From positions 62,001 through 126,000 of the forward strand of contig NZ_LHVO01000052.1 in NCBI RefSeq assembly GCF_001269925.1: 64,000 nt of DNA. Reading direction: 5' to 3'. The stretch is from Pseudomonas sp. MIACH (GTDB lineage: Bacteria; Pseudomonadota; Gammaproteobacteria; Pseudomonadales; Pseudomonadaceae). The translations under genes were made by a program, and so were the position numbers. This document shows positions 34,931 to 43,862 of the stretch, one piece after another; position 1 is the first letter of the stretch; each line of letters starts with the position of its first letter. A model generated the notes under the pieces. That model did not search any database. It was not told the origin of the DNA and saw only the letters and a program-made list of their open reading frames with translations.

Positions 34931-35713
34931 TCAGGACTCCAGTGCAGCGACGTCAGCGAGTAAATCAGCCAGTTTTGCCGTAAAGCGAGCGGCGTCGGCG
35001 CCATTGATGACTCGATGGTCATAGCTCAACGAAAGCGGCAACGTAAACCGCCAATCGATGGCGTCATTGGCGCCGCGTCGAGGCTTATCACCGGCGCGAG
35101 TCACGCCCAGGATGGCGACTTCCGGCGCGTTGACAATCGGGGTGAATGAGGTGCCCCCGAAGCTTCCCAGTGAACTGATGGTGAAACAGCCACCCGACAT
35201 TTGCGCCATGCTCAGGCCCTTGTCCCGTGCCTGGGTGGAGATGCTCTGCAGCTCGGCCGCAATCTGCGCGAGGCTTTTCTTGTCGCAGTCACGCAGCACC
35301 GGGACCAATAATCCGAAGCGCGTATCGACCGCCACGCCGATGTGAAAATACTTTTTCAGCACCAGGTTTTTACCGCTGCCGTCCAGTGATGCATTGAACT
35401 GTGGAAACGCCTTGAGTGCGCCGACAACGGCCTTGATCAGGTAGGGTAGCAAGGTCAGTTTGGTCGCTTCGCCGGCCGCATTACGCGCCTTGCGTTGCAA
35501 CTCCAGACCCGTGATGTCTGCCTCGTCGTTGTGGGTCACGTGCGGAATCATCACCCAGTTACGCGACATGTATTGCGCGGTCAGCTTTTGCACCCGCGAC
35601 AGCGGCTTGCTCTCGACTTCACCAAACTCGCTGAAGTCAACCTGGGGCCAAAGCGGTAAATCACTGCCAAAGGCTGCGGGCTTCGGGACATCTACCACTG
35701 TTTCAGCGCTCAT
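34931..35713 (-). CDS. 2-oxoacid dehydrogenase E2, catalytic domain only
   Basis: 260 residues, about half the normal length. It is the chloramphenicol-acetyltransferase-fold core, close to the PDH-type AceF: YFHIGVAVDTRFGLLVPVLRD, GGCFTISSLGSFGGTSFTPI, and LSLSYDHRVINGADAARF with the catalytic His. There is no lipoyl domain and no peripheral-subunit-binding domain; the lipoyl domain is encoded separately just upstream. Transfers an acyl group from lipoamide to CoA. Last gene of the E1/lipoyl/E2 set. Confidence 0.92.
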   Translation of the reverse strand: MSAETVVDVPKPAAFGSDLPLWPQVDFSEFGEVESKPLSRVQKLTAQYMSRNWVMIPHVTHNDEADITGLELQRKARNAAGEATKLTLLPYLIKAVVGALKAFPQFNASLDGSGKNLVLKKYFHIGVAVDTRFGLLVPVLRDCDKKSLAQIAAELQSISTQARDKGLSMAQMSGGCFTISSLGSFGGTSFTPIVNAPEVAILGVTRAGDKPRRGANDAIDWRFTLPLSLSYDHRVINGADAARFTAKLADLLADVAALES

Positions 35714-35742
35714 CAGACTCCCCCTTGCGTGCCGATAACGGC

Positions 35743-35973
35743 TTAAACGATCTCCGCCAGCACGGCGCCGACTTCGTAGACTTCGCCTACCTGGGCCAGG
35801 ATCTTCAGCGTGCCGCTGGCCGGCGCCTCGATTTCCTGAACTGACTTGTCGCTTTCAAGTGCGTACAGCGCTTGCCCTTCAGTGACCGTTGCACCGTCGT
35901 CAATCAGCCACTCACTGATGGTCCCTTCATTCATCGAGAAACCCAGCTTGGGCATAAGTACTTGTGTCGTCAT
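35743..35973 (-). CDS. Free-standing lipoyl carrier protein
   Basis: 76 residues consisting of one lipoyl domain: MPKLGFSMNEGTISEWLIDD, then ALESDKSVQEIEAPASG with the Lys that would be lipoylated near residue 43. It supplies the swinging arm normally fused to E2. It lies between E1-beta and the truncated E2, with gaps of about 20-30 bases. Confidence 0.93.
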   Translation of the reverse strand: MTTQVLMPKLGFSMNEGTISEWLIDDGATVTEGQALYALESDKSVQEIEAPASGTLKILAQVGEVYEVGAVLAEIV

Positions 35974-35995
35974 CGCAATGTATTCCTTCGGTTGA

Positions 35996-36991
35996 TCACT
36001 TCAGCGTGGCGCGAATCGCCGCTTCGATTTGGTCCAGACCCGGGACATAGGCGTCTTCGAGCGGTTTGGAAAATGGCACGGGCGAGAAATGCGAGCCCAC
36101 CCGTTGCACGGGCGCCTTGAGTTGAGCAAACAGTGATTCGTAGATGCGCGAGGCAATCTCGGCACCGACTCCGAAAGGTTTTACCGCCTCATGGACGATC
36201 ACCGCGCGGCCAGTCTTGGCCACCGAAGCCAGAATGGTGTCGGTGTCCATCGGCGCGATGGTGCGCAAATCAATCAGCTCGACCGAAATGCCTTCCCCGG
36301 CCAGTTTCTGAACCACGGCACTGGCTTCGAGTACCCGACGGCTGTAAGTGATCAGCGTCACGTCCTTGCCTTCGCGAAGAATATTGGCCTTGCCCAGCGG
36401 GATTTTTTTGCCGCGCTCAGGGGCCTCGCCGGGCGTCCAGTACGTCGGCATGTTTTCAATGAACAGCACGGGATCATCGTCCTCGATGGCCGAGAGCATC
36501 AGCCCGTACGCATCCGCAGGGCTGGAAGGAGCCACTACCTTGATCCCGGCGGTATGAGCGAACCAGGCTTCCAGATAATCAGCGTGTTGGCCGCCCGTAC
36601 CAAAGCCGGCACCGGTCATGGTTCGAATAACCATCGGGACATGGGTCTGGCCACCGGACATGAAGCGCAGTTTGGCCGCATGGTTGACGATCATGTCCAT
36701 GGCCACGGTGGTGAAGTTCATCAGCATGATTTCGGCCACCGGCCGCATGCCGACAATCGCCGCGCCAATCGCCGCACCAATGATCGCCTGCTCGGAAATA
36801 GGCGTAGAGCGCACACGGGAGTCGCCATATTTGGTCGACAAACCACGGGTGACGCCCACAATGCCGCCCTCCTCTTTATCGCCGACGTCTTCGCCGAGAA
36901 TAATCACATTCTCGTCCGCGGCCATGGCGTCATCCAGGGCCAGGTTGACGGCCTGGATCGTATTGAGCTTGGTCTCTACTTTCTGGTTCAT
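35996..36991 (-). CDS. ThDP-dependent 2-oxoacid dehydrogenase E1, beta subunit
   Basis: 331 residues. NVIILGEDVGDKEEGGIVGVTRGL near 28, TPISEQAIIGAAIGAAIVG near 62, and a C-terminal part with VIVHEAVKPFGVGAEI. Typical of the beta subunit of acetoin, branched-chain or pyruvate dehydrogenase E1. The start overlaps the stop of the alpha subunit as ATGA, indicating coupled translation and a fixed ratio. Confidence 0.93.
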   Translation of the reverse strand: MNQKVETKLNTIQAVNLALDDAMAADENVIILGEDVGDKEEGGIVGVTRGLSTKYGDSRVRSTPISEQAIIGAAIGAAIVGMRPVAEIMLMNFTTVAMDMIVNHAAKLRFMSGGQTHVPMVIRTMTGAGFGTGGQHADYLEAWFAHTAGIKVVAPSSPADAYGLMLSAIEDDDPVLFIENMPTYWTPGEAPERGKKIPLGKANILREGKDVTLITYSRRVLEASAVVQKLAGEGISVELIDLRTIAPMDTDTILASVAKTGRAVIVHEAVKPFGVGAEIASRIYESLFAQLKAPVQRVGSHFSPVPFSKPLEDAYVPGLDQIEAAIRATLK

Positions 36992-37971
36992 GCGCTCACC
37001 TGATCCTTGTAGATATCGCGATCAAGTTCGGCGAGATCCGGATATGGGCTGGAAAGTGTGAATTCGACGGCCTCATCGATATCGCGTTCGATGCTGGCTT
37101 CAAGGGCGGCCAGTTGGTCTTCGCTGGCGTTGCCGGTCGCGATCAACCAGGTGCGAAACAGCGGCACCGGGTCTTTGGCGATCCAGGCGTCCTTTTCACC
37201 CTTGTCCATGTACGCATCGACATCGCCGAACACGTGGCCATGAAAACGGAAGGTCTTGGCCTCGATCAGCGTGGGTCCGCCACCCTTGCGAGCGCGCTCA
37301 ATAGCGTCTTTAGCCGTGTTGTACATGGCAATCGGGTCATTGCCGTCGACCGTGATGCCGGGCATGCCATACCCGGCAGCCCGCATCGAAATGTTCGCCA
37401 CCGAGGTGCTGTAGGCGTATTTAGTGTGCTCGCCATAGCCGTTGTTTTGGCACACGAACACCACCGGCAGTTTCCAGACCGACGCCAGGTTCAACGATTC
37501 GTGGAACGCGCCGATGTTGCTGGCGCCATCACCGAAGTAGGCAATCGCCACGCGTTTCTCGCCGCGAATCTGCGCCGCCAGGGCCAGGCCGTTGGCAATC
37601 GGCATGGAGCTGCCGACGATACCCGTGGTGACCATCACGCCTGTGGCCGGGTGTGTCACGTGCATCGGGCCGCCCTTGCCTTTGCAAGTACCGGTGGCAC
37701 GGCCACCGAACTCCGCCCACAGGTCTTTGAGCGGGATGCCCTTGGCGATCATGTCATGTACGCCACGGTAGATCGTGCAGATGTAATCGTCGTCGGTCAG
37801 GTTCGCCGACACCGCCGACGGAATGACTTCCTGTCCACGGGGCGAGTAGTACGGCATGACTAACTTGCCGGACTTGATCACCGCACGAAAGCGCTCATCA
37901 TTCTGTTTGATACGGGTCATGCGTTGGTAGATGTCGACCAGCGTGCCGCTGTCTGGAAGTGTGCCTGCCAT
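36988..37971 (-). CDS. ThDP-dependent 2-oxoacid dehydrogenase E1, alpha subunit
   Basis: 327 residues from the ATG at 37971; the frame stays open upstream but overlaps the KstD gene. ThDP motif GDGASNIGAFHESLNLASVW...CQNNGYG near 170-205. The sequence resembles acetoin dehydrogenase alpha (AcoA) as well as pyruvate dehydrogenase alpha. No E3 (dihydrolipoamide dehydrogenase) gene is in the window, so the cell's general E3 must be used. Substrate: an alpha-keto acid, or an alpha-hydroxyketone or diketone cleaved with CoA. Confidence 0.92.
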   Translation of the reverse strand: MAGTLPDSGTLVDIYQRMTRIKQNDERFRAVIKSGKLVMPYYSPRGQEVIPSAVSANLTDDDYICTIYRGVHDMIAKGIPLKDLWAEFGGRATGTCKGKGGPMHVTHPATGVMVTTGIVGSSMPIANGLALAAQIRGEKRVAIAYFGDGASNIGAFHESLNLASVWKLPVVFVCQNNGYGEHTKYAYSTSVANISMRAAGYGMPGITVDGNDPIAMYNTAKDAIERARKGGGPTLIEAKTFRFHGHVFGDVDAYMDKGEKDAWIAKDPVPLFRTWLIATGNASEDQLAALEASIERDIDEAVEFTLSSPYPDLAELDRDIYKDQVSA

Positions 37972-38014
37972 GAGGTGAATCTCCGTTAAAACCGTCACGA
38001 ATGGATTCGAGGGG

Positions 38015-39721
38015 TTACCAGATCTTTTCCACACCGGCCGAGTGCTGCGCGGCGATGTAGGCGAAAATGAACGAGGCCGCAATGCTGGTGCCCGCACCTG
38101 GATAGCACCGCCCGGTGACACCTGCCGTCGAGTTACCGGTGGCATAGAGTCCTTCGAGGGGGCTGCCGTCCTCTTTGAGGACACGGGCATATTCATCAGT
38201 GACCAAACCACCGGCGGTGCCCACGTCGCCCGGGTACATACGCACGGCGTAAAACGGCCCTTCTTCAATGCTGCCCATGTTTGGATTCGGCTTGACAGTC
38301 GGGTCGCCGTGGCAGCGGTCGAAAGCGCGGGAACCGCGGCCGAAATCCTCATCGACTCCGCTTTGACAGAAACCGTTAAAGCGCGTCACCGTCGCAGCCA
38401 AACCCTTGCGATCAATACTGCATTTGCGCGCCAGTTCGTCGAGGCTGTCGGCCTTGATCATGTAGCCGCTGTCCAGCCACTGCTGGGGAATCTGCCCAGG
38501 CATGGCGGTGCCCCAGGGGTAGAACTTGCGCTGACGACTGTCCATGAGGACCCACGCAGGCACCGCCTTGCCGGTCTCGGCCTGACGTTTGTACATGCGC
38601 TGGCCGATTTCCATATAGGCACCGGCTTCGTCACAGAAACGCTGGCCGTCCTGATCGACCATGATCGAGTACGGCAGCGACAAATCCAGGTGATGCATGA
38701 AGGGCAATGGCTTGCCTTCCGGCGTCAGCGCGCCTTCCGGGAAACTTTCGTTCGGGCCCAGGGACGTCACGACCCACCAGGATTCGTCCATGCAATCCAC
38801 GGCGGCCCCCAGCTTCATCGCGGCCTGAATAATCTCGCCGGTATCGCCCAGGTTGGCGTTGGTCCAATCGGCCGACGACGGCTGTGGCTGATACTGCTTG
38901 CGCATGGCTTCATTACGCGAGAAGCCACCCACATTGATCAGCACACCCTCACGCGCTTGAATGCGAACGGGTTTGCCCTCGCGCTGCGCCAGCACCCCGA
39001 CCACACGACCGTCTTCGACGACAAGATCAGTGACCGGGGTTTCGGTCCAGATCGGCAATTCGTTCCGCAAGGCGATTTGTAACATGCGCCCTTGAATCGC
39101 TGCGCCACCGCCCAGCAACTCCTGTTTCAGCAACTTCTGCTTGAGGATGCGCAGGCCCAGTTTCATCGCCATGCGCTTACCGGCCCAGGTGCGCTTCATC
39201 AGAAACAACGTCGGGTATTCGTTGGTAGTGGCTGGAATACCGGCTCCGCGATAGCGCGAAAGCTTCTGGGTCCATGCTCCCAGTTCATTGATATTGAATA
39301 GCTTGGCAATTAACGAGCGACCGCGAGGTTCGCCGCCGGGAAGCTCGTCGTAATAGTCTGACCAACCATCCGCGTACTCGAACGCCATGCCTTTGCGCTC
39401 GAGAAAATCGACCATGATCGGACCGGTCTTGAGGAACGCCTCACGACGGATCGGCGATGTCGACGGACCGTCATAGGTGACAGTGCTGTCCATGTATTGC
39501 CGAGCGCGTTCATAGGAGTCCTGTACGCCATGCCGTTTCATCACGGCATTGTTGGGTACCCACCACACGCCGCCAGAATACCCGGTCGAACCGCCGACCT
39601 TGTCTTGCTTCTCGATGATCAGGGCTTTTTTGCCCAGTTGCTGCGCCATGAGCGCAGCGCACATCGAACCGCCGCCACTGCCGATGATCACCAGGTCATA
39701 ACTCTCCTGCCAATCGCTCAT
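38015..39721 (-). CDS. KstD-like FAD dehydrogenase of cyclic ketones
   Basis: 568 residues. FAD motif DLVIIGSGGGSMCAAL at 9-24, GGSTGYSGGVWWVPNN near 43, LPYSIMVDQDGQRFCDEA near 345, and FYAVRMYPGDVGTAGG near 490-505, the region of the catalytic Tyr and Gly in 3-ketosteroid delta1-dehydrogenase. Relatives introduce a C=C bond next to a ring ketone; the wider family also includes fumarate-reductase-like reductases. Its start overlaps the Rieske stop (ATGA), so ring hydroxylation and desaturation are probably linked. Confidence 0.9.
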   Translation of the reverse strand: MSDWQESYDLVIIGSGGGSMCAALMAQQLGKKALIIEKQDKVGGSTGYSGGVWWVPNNAVMKRHGVQDSYERARQYMDSTVTYDGPSTSPIRREAFLKTGPIMVDFLERKGMAFEYADGWSDYYDELPGGEPRGRSLIAKLFNINELGAWTQKLSRYRGAGIPATTNEYPTLFLMKRTWAGKRMAMKLGLRILKQKLLKQELLGGGAAIQGRMLQIALRNELPIWTETPVTDLVVEDGRVVGVLAQREGKPVRIQAREGVLINVGGFSRNEAMRKQYQPQPSSADWTNANLGDTGEIIQAAMKLGAAVDCMDESWWVVTSLGPNESFPEGALTPEGKPLPFMHHLDLSLPYSIMVDQDGQRFCDEAGAYMEIGQRMYKRQAETGKAVPAWVLMDSRQRKFYPWGTAMPGQIPQQWLDSGYMIKADSLDELARKCSIDRKGLAATVTRFNGFCQSGVDEDFGRGSRAFDRCHGDPTVKPNPNMGSIEEGPFYAVRMYPGDVGTAGGLVTDEYARVLKEDGSPLEGLYATGNSTAGVTGRCYPGAGTSIAASFIFAYIAAQHSAGVEKIW

Positions 39722-41079
39722 CGAGTGGTCCCCTTGCCATTGATGTACTCGGACAGCTCGCGATGGAAGTTGGAGATCGCTGTTTCCTGCAGCGGGTTGG
39801 TTCGCGCACCGGCAAAACCACGGGACTTCATGCCCTGCTGCACTTGCCCCATGTTCATGAAGTCCTGGCTGAGGATCACGCCAAAGTTTTCCGCCGTGTC
39901 GACTTTCCAGTCATCCACACCGTGATAAAACTCACGGTTGAGTTTTGGCTCCTTGCCTGGCGCATAACGTTTGAGCGACCAGATATCAAAGATGCACGAG
40001 TCCGGGTTATCGCCGTCCGGGCGGGAGCGGTAGAACAATGCGCCATCCGGGTACAGCAGGAACACCAGGTTCGGAAATACGTGCCAATCCGTGCCGGCAC
40101 GCCCCATTTGCTCGAAGGAAATGTCCGGCCAACCGGCGCCATCGGCAATGGCCGCTTCGCGCTGAAACTCCATGGCTTTGGAAAGCACCAGGAACTGATC
40201 CTGAGTCGGCTCAAGCTCCGTCATCAGGCGCTTGGTGGCTTCGTTGTCACGGTCAGTGAAGATGGCCTTCAACTGATCTTCCATCAGTTGGTAAAACTTG
40301 ACCATGCCCGGGCGAATGTCTTCTGGAATCGGCTTGCCCGTACGCGAAGACGGTGTGCCTGGCATGCGCACCGCCGTCGAATAGCCGAACATGCCGTGCT
40401 TGCCGAAGGCGAAGCTGCGGGTCACGTCGTCACCCTGGGTATCAAGGATCTGCGGGTGAGTGGCCGCCACGTGGTAGCCCTCGCTGAACGCTTCCTGGGC
40501 AACTTTCCAGTTGCACGGCAGCTTCACCGACTTGTACCAGCGGTAGCGCATTTTCTCGAATTCGTAGCAATCGGTAATTTCCGGCACCGGCGCCAGGTAC
40601 TGGGCCAACGGCTCGGCTTGCGGGTCCATATTGATGAACACGAAGCCGCCCCAGGTGTCGACCAGCACTTCCTTGAGCGCAAGGTCTTCCTTGCTCATGC
40701 TGGGGCAGCCGGCCCAATCGCTCTCGTCAAGAATGCGCAGCACGCTGCCGTCCAGGTTCCATTGCCAGCCGTGGTAGTTGCAGTGGAACTTGGTGACATG
40801 GCCGCAGCCCGTGGTCAAACGCCGACCCCGGTGCTGGCACACGTTGTAGTAGGCCTTGATTTTGTCGCCGGTCAAGCGAGTGATGATGATTGAGTCACCG
40901 ACCACATCAAAGGTCACGTAATCGCCGACGTTCGGGATTTCCTCAAGCCGGCAGGCGACTTGCCAGACTTTCGGCCACATGCGCTCGTTTTCAAGTTGCA
41001 GGAACTTGGGAGAGATGTACCCGTCACGCGGGACGAAGTCTTCTCGAATCGGCTGAGGAGCCTCTTCATGAACAGTCAT
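39718..41079 (-). CDS. Rieske non-haem iron oxygenase, alpha subunit
   Basis: 453 residues from the ATG at 41079 (GGAGGA upstream). Rieske ligands Cys81-x-His83 and Cys100-x2-His103; mononuclear iron His pair in EAFSEGYHVAATHPQI near 200. No beta subunit, ferredoxin or reductase gene is adjacent; the alpha-only type of enzyme is a monooxygenase in many pathways, such as KshA in steroid breakdown. It may take electrons from the putidaredoxin chain or from elsewhere. First gene of the operon, behind operator site B. Confidence 0.92.
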   Translation of the reverse strand: MTVHEEAPQPIREDFVPRDGYISPKFLQLENERMWPKVWQVACRLEEIPNVGDYVTFDVVGDSIIITRLTGDKIKAYYNVCQHRGRRLTTGCGHVTKFHCNYHGWQWNLDGSVLRILDESDWAGCPSMSKEDLALKEVLVDTWGGFVFINMDPQAEPLAQYLAPVPEITDCYEFEKMRYRWYKSVKLPCNWKVAQEAFSEGYHVAATHPQILDTQGDDVTRSFAFGKHGMFGYSTAVRMPGTPSSRTGKPIPEDIRPGMVKFYQLMEDQLKAIFTDRDNEATKRLMTELEPTQDQFLVLSKAMEFQREAAIADGAGWPDISFEQMGRAGTDWHVFPNLVFLLYPDGALFYRSRPDGDNPDSCIFDIWSLKRYAPGKEPKLNREFYHGVDDWKVDTAENFGVILSQDFMNMGQVQQGMKSRGFAGARTNPLQETAISNFHRELSEYINGKGTTR

Positions 41080-41179
41080 CAGAAATCCTCCGGTATCTGG
41101 CAGCGCACTGCCTTTTATTGTTTTCGGTACAGGACTATCTATTTGAACCACATGGAACTGTGTAAATGGAATTTTTTAT

Positions 41180-41209
41180 GAACGATGTTCAAAAATATAA
41201 ACGGCAAGC
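41180..41209. promoter_or_regulatory. Operator (site B)
   Basis: GAACGATGTTC (41180-41190) with an AAAC half-box at 41199-41202, placed for the 19-bp register. Upstream of the Rieske oxygenase gene on the minus strand. On that strand CATAAAAAA follows the full box and could be a -10. Confidence 0.6.
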
Positions 41210-41269
41210 AAATGGGTGTCAATGTACTTCGTTAGCTAATCATTGGTGCAATCGCCTGGCTTGGTACGC

Positions 41270-42811
41270 TTAGCTGGAAGCCGTGCGATAGCGCTCGCGC
41301 AGAACCATCTTATTCACCTTTCCACTCGGCAGCCTCGGCAGCTCTTCTACCCAGTCGACACTCGCAGGCTTCTTGTAGCGGGCGATACGCGTGGTACAGA
41401 ACTCGATCAGTTCGGCTTCGGTGACAGACATGCCGGGGTTGCGTACAGCCACCGCCTTCACCGCCTCGCCCCATTTCTCATGGGCGATACCAATGACCGC
41501 GACGTCGACCACGCCAGGATGATGCATGAGGGCCTGCTCAACCTCCTGGCAGTAGATATTCTCGCCACCGGAAATAATCATGTCTTTCTTGCGGTCGACC
41601 AGGAACAGGAAGCCAGCCTCATCTATCCAGGCCATATCGCCGGTGCGCAGCCAACCGTCACGCAACGTTTCGATGGTGGCTACGCTGTTGTTCCAGTAAT
41701 ACGCCATATTGGCAGGCGAACGGACCCAAATTTCACCCGGCGTACCGCAGGGGCAGTCCTGATCCTGCTCATCGACCACCCGAATGTCGCAATAGGTCAT
41801 GGCCTGGCCGATCGAGCCCAGGCGACGCACCTCTTCGGCACTGCCTTCGAGCTTGTGCAGATGGCGCGGCAACACGGTCCCGCTGGTCTCGGTCATGCCC
41901 CAGGAGTTGACGAATATTTGTCCGAGCAGCTCGACGCCACGCTTGAGAACAGCCACCGGCATGGGGGCTGCGGCGTAAAGGATGGTTTCCAGACTCGACA
42001 GATCGAAATCACCGATGTTCGGCAAGTCGAGAACCTGCTGCACGATGGTGGGCGCCATATGGACGGTTTCGATACGCTCGCGCTCGATGGTACGCAGTAC
42101 TTCCTCAGGCTCGAACTTGCGATGCAAGACCACGCAGCCGGCGTGCCAGAACTCCGACAGCATCATTGAGATACCACCGGCGTGAAACATGGGCATCATC
42201 ACCAGCATACGGCCGTTGGTGCGAATATCCATGGTTGCGGACTGGTTCTGAGCCAGCGCAAGGTCGCCCTGTTGCGAGCGTGCCGCACCTTTGGGCCGGC
42301 CGGTGGTGCCGCTGGTGTATATCAGATGGACGATATCCTCCGGCAGCGCGCGCAGCCCTGGCCCCGCCGGATCACCCGTGGCCAGGCTTAGCTCGTAAGG
42401 TTGTGCCCAGGCCGGGCATTCGCCGATGCACAAATAGTGCTCGATGGCAGGCAAACCGGGGCGCAACGCATCAACCAATTCAGCGTACTGCGCTTCAAAG
42501 ATCAACACCGACGGTGCGCTGTCGCTCAGGATGTACTGCAACTCCGGGGCCGCCAGTCGAAAGTTGACCGTGGCACAAATAAACCCGGTCATCTGGCAGG
42601 CGGCAAACACATCAAAATACTCGTTACAGTTCATCGCCAGGACCGCCACGCGATCCTGATGCCGCATGCCCATGCGATGCAGGCTCGAAGCCAGGCGCAA
42701 ACCGCGCTCCAGCAACTGGCCATAGGTGATGCGACGATCCTGATACACCACGGCTTCCTGCTCTGGAAACAGACGAGCGTTGCGCTCCAGCAGTTCTGCA
42801 AGCGTTTTCAA
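41270..42811 (-). CDS. AMP-forming acyl-CoA ligase (TTG start)
   Basis: 513 residues from a TTG at 42811, preceded by GGGGGAGC. This reading begins LKTLAELLERNARLFPEQ, matching the start of the paralogue at 33284 (MKTLGEMIERNARYFPDK). P-loop YTSGTTGRPKGAARSQ, WGMTETSG, GWLRTGDMAW, KDMIISGGENIYCQEVE and the catalytic Lys in LPSGKVNKMVLRE are all present. Activates an acid intermediate to CoA. Third gene of the EtfB-EtfA-ligase unit. Confidence 0.92.
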   Translation of the reverse strand: MKTLAELLERNARLFPEQEAVVYQDRRITYGQLLERGLRLASSLHRMGMRHQDRVAVLAMNCNEYFDVFAACQMTGFICATVNFRLAAPELQYILSDSAPSVLIFEAQYAELVDALRPGLPAIEHYLCIGECPAWAQPYELSLATGDPAGPGLRALPEDIVHLIYTSGTTGRPKGAARSQQGDLALAQNQSATMDIRTNGRMLVMMPMFHAGGISMMLSEFWHAGCVVLHRKFEPEEVLRTIERERIETVHMAPTIVQQVLDLPNIGDFDLSSLETILYAAAPMPVAVLKRGVELLGQIFVNSWGMTETSGTVLPRHLHKLEGSAEEVRRLGSIGQAMTYCDIRVVDEQDQDCPCGTPGEIWVRSPANMAYYWNNSVATIETLRDGWLRTGDMAWIDEAGFLFLVDRKKDMIISGGENIYCQEVEQALMHHPGVVDVAVIGIAHEKWGEAVKAVAVRNPGMSVTEAELIEFCTTRIARYKKPASVDWVEELPRLPSGKVNKMVLRERYRTASS

Positions 42812-42931
42812 AATAGCTCCCCCAACATGAGCATCCGTTTCCTGCCTTTTATAGTTATGAGCCAAGAGTCCGCTATACCCTCGGCGTTTGGCAACACACC
42901 ATGGCAGCTTTCCCGGCACTGGCGGTTGAAA

Positions 42932-43861
42932 CTAGCCGAGTGCTTCGGCCATTTCGGGTACCGCCTCAAACAAGTCCGCCACCAGCCCGTAATCCGCGAC
43001 CTGAAAAATAGGTGCGTCAGGGTCTTTGTTGATCGCAACGATGACCTTGGAATCCTTCATGCCCGCCAGATGCTGAATGGCGCCTGAAATACCCACGGCA
43101 ATATAGAGTTCAGGGGCCACGATCTTGCCGGTCTGCCCAACCTGATAGTCGTTGGGCATGAAACCGGCGTCCACGGCCGCGCGCGAGGCACCGACCGCGC
43201 CCCCCAAGTTGTCGGCCAGGGTTTCCAGGAGTTTGAAGTTGTCCGCGCTACCCATGCCGCGACCACCGGAAACCACAATGGAAGCAGCCGTCAGTTCCGG
43301 GCGATCCGAGCGGGTCAGTTGCTGGCTGATAAAGCGTGACAACGCAAAGTCCGCCACCACCGGAATCGCTTCGATAACGGCCTGCCCACCCGTCACGGCG
43401 GGATCAAAACCCGTGGTGCGAATGGTCACCACGGTGATGGGGTCGCAGGTCTGGACAGTGGCCAGGGCGTTGCCGGCATAAATCGGTTGAACGAAGGTGT
43501 CGCTCGCCACGACCGCAATCACATCGGACACCTGGGAGCTGTCGAGCAGAGCCGCGACACGCGGCATAAAGCTTTTGCCTACCGCACTGGCCGCCGTGAC
43601 GATGTGACTGTAGCCACGCGCCCGCTCAAGTACCTGAGCCGCCAGGTTTTCCGCCTGTGCATAGGCGTGCTCGATACCATCGGCCTGCAACACGTGACTC
43701 ACACCGGCGATGCTCGCAGCCTCTTTGGCTGCATCTGAACATTGGTGTCCGGCGACCAGCACGTGCACGTCGCTGCCCATCTGCAAGGCCGCCGCTACCG
43801 TATTGAACGTCGCGCTCTTGAGCGAACGGTTGTCGTGTTCCGCAATTACCAGGACAGCCAT
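42932..43861 (-). CDS. etfA: Electron transfer flavoprotein, alpha subunit
   Basis: 309 residues. The C-terminal FAD domain shows GRGMGSADNFKLLETLADNLGG, SRAAVDAGF and QVGQTGKIVAPELYIAVGISGAIQHLAGM. One base separates it from etfB. It accepts electrons from the eight acyl-CoA dehydrogenases of the window and passes them to ETF:quinone oxidoreductase. A pathway-specific ETF suggests heavy acyl-CoA dehydrogenase traffic. Confidence 0.95.
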   Translation of the reverse strand: MAVLVIAEHDNRSLKSATFNTVAAALQMGSDVHVLVAGHQCSDAAKEAASIAGVSHVLQADGIEHAYAQAENLAAQVLERARGYSHIVTAASAVGKSFMPRVAALLDSSQVSDVIAVVASDTFVQPIYAGNALATVQTCDPITVVTIRTTGFDPAVTGGQAVIEAIPVVADFALSRFISQQLTRSDRPELTAASIVVSGGRGMGSADNFKLLETLADNLGGAVGASRAAVDAGFMPNDYQVGQTGKIVAPELYIAVGISGAIQHLAGMKDSKVIVAINKDPDAPIFQVADYGLVADLFEAVPEMAEALG

Positions 43862-43862
43862 A

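Noticed and set aside
34931..37971. A standard acetoin dehydrogenase operon
   Set aside because: E1 resembles AcoA/AcoB in part, but E2 looks like a truncated AceF core, the lipoyl domain is separate, there is no E3 or AcoR/AcoX, and the setting is ring oxidation.
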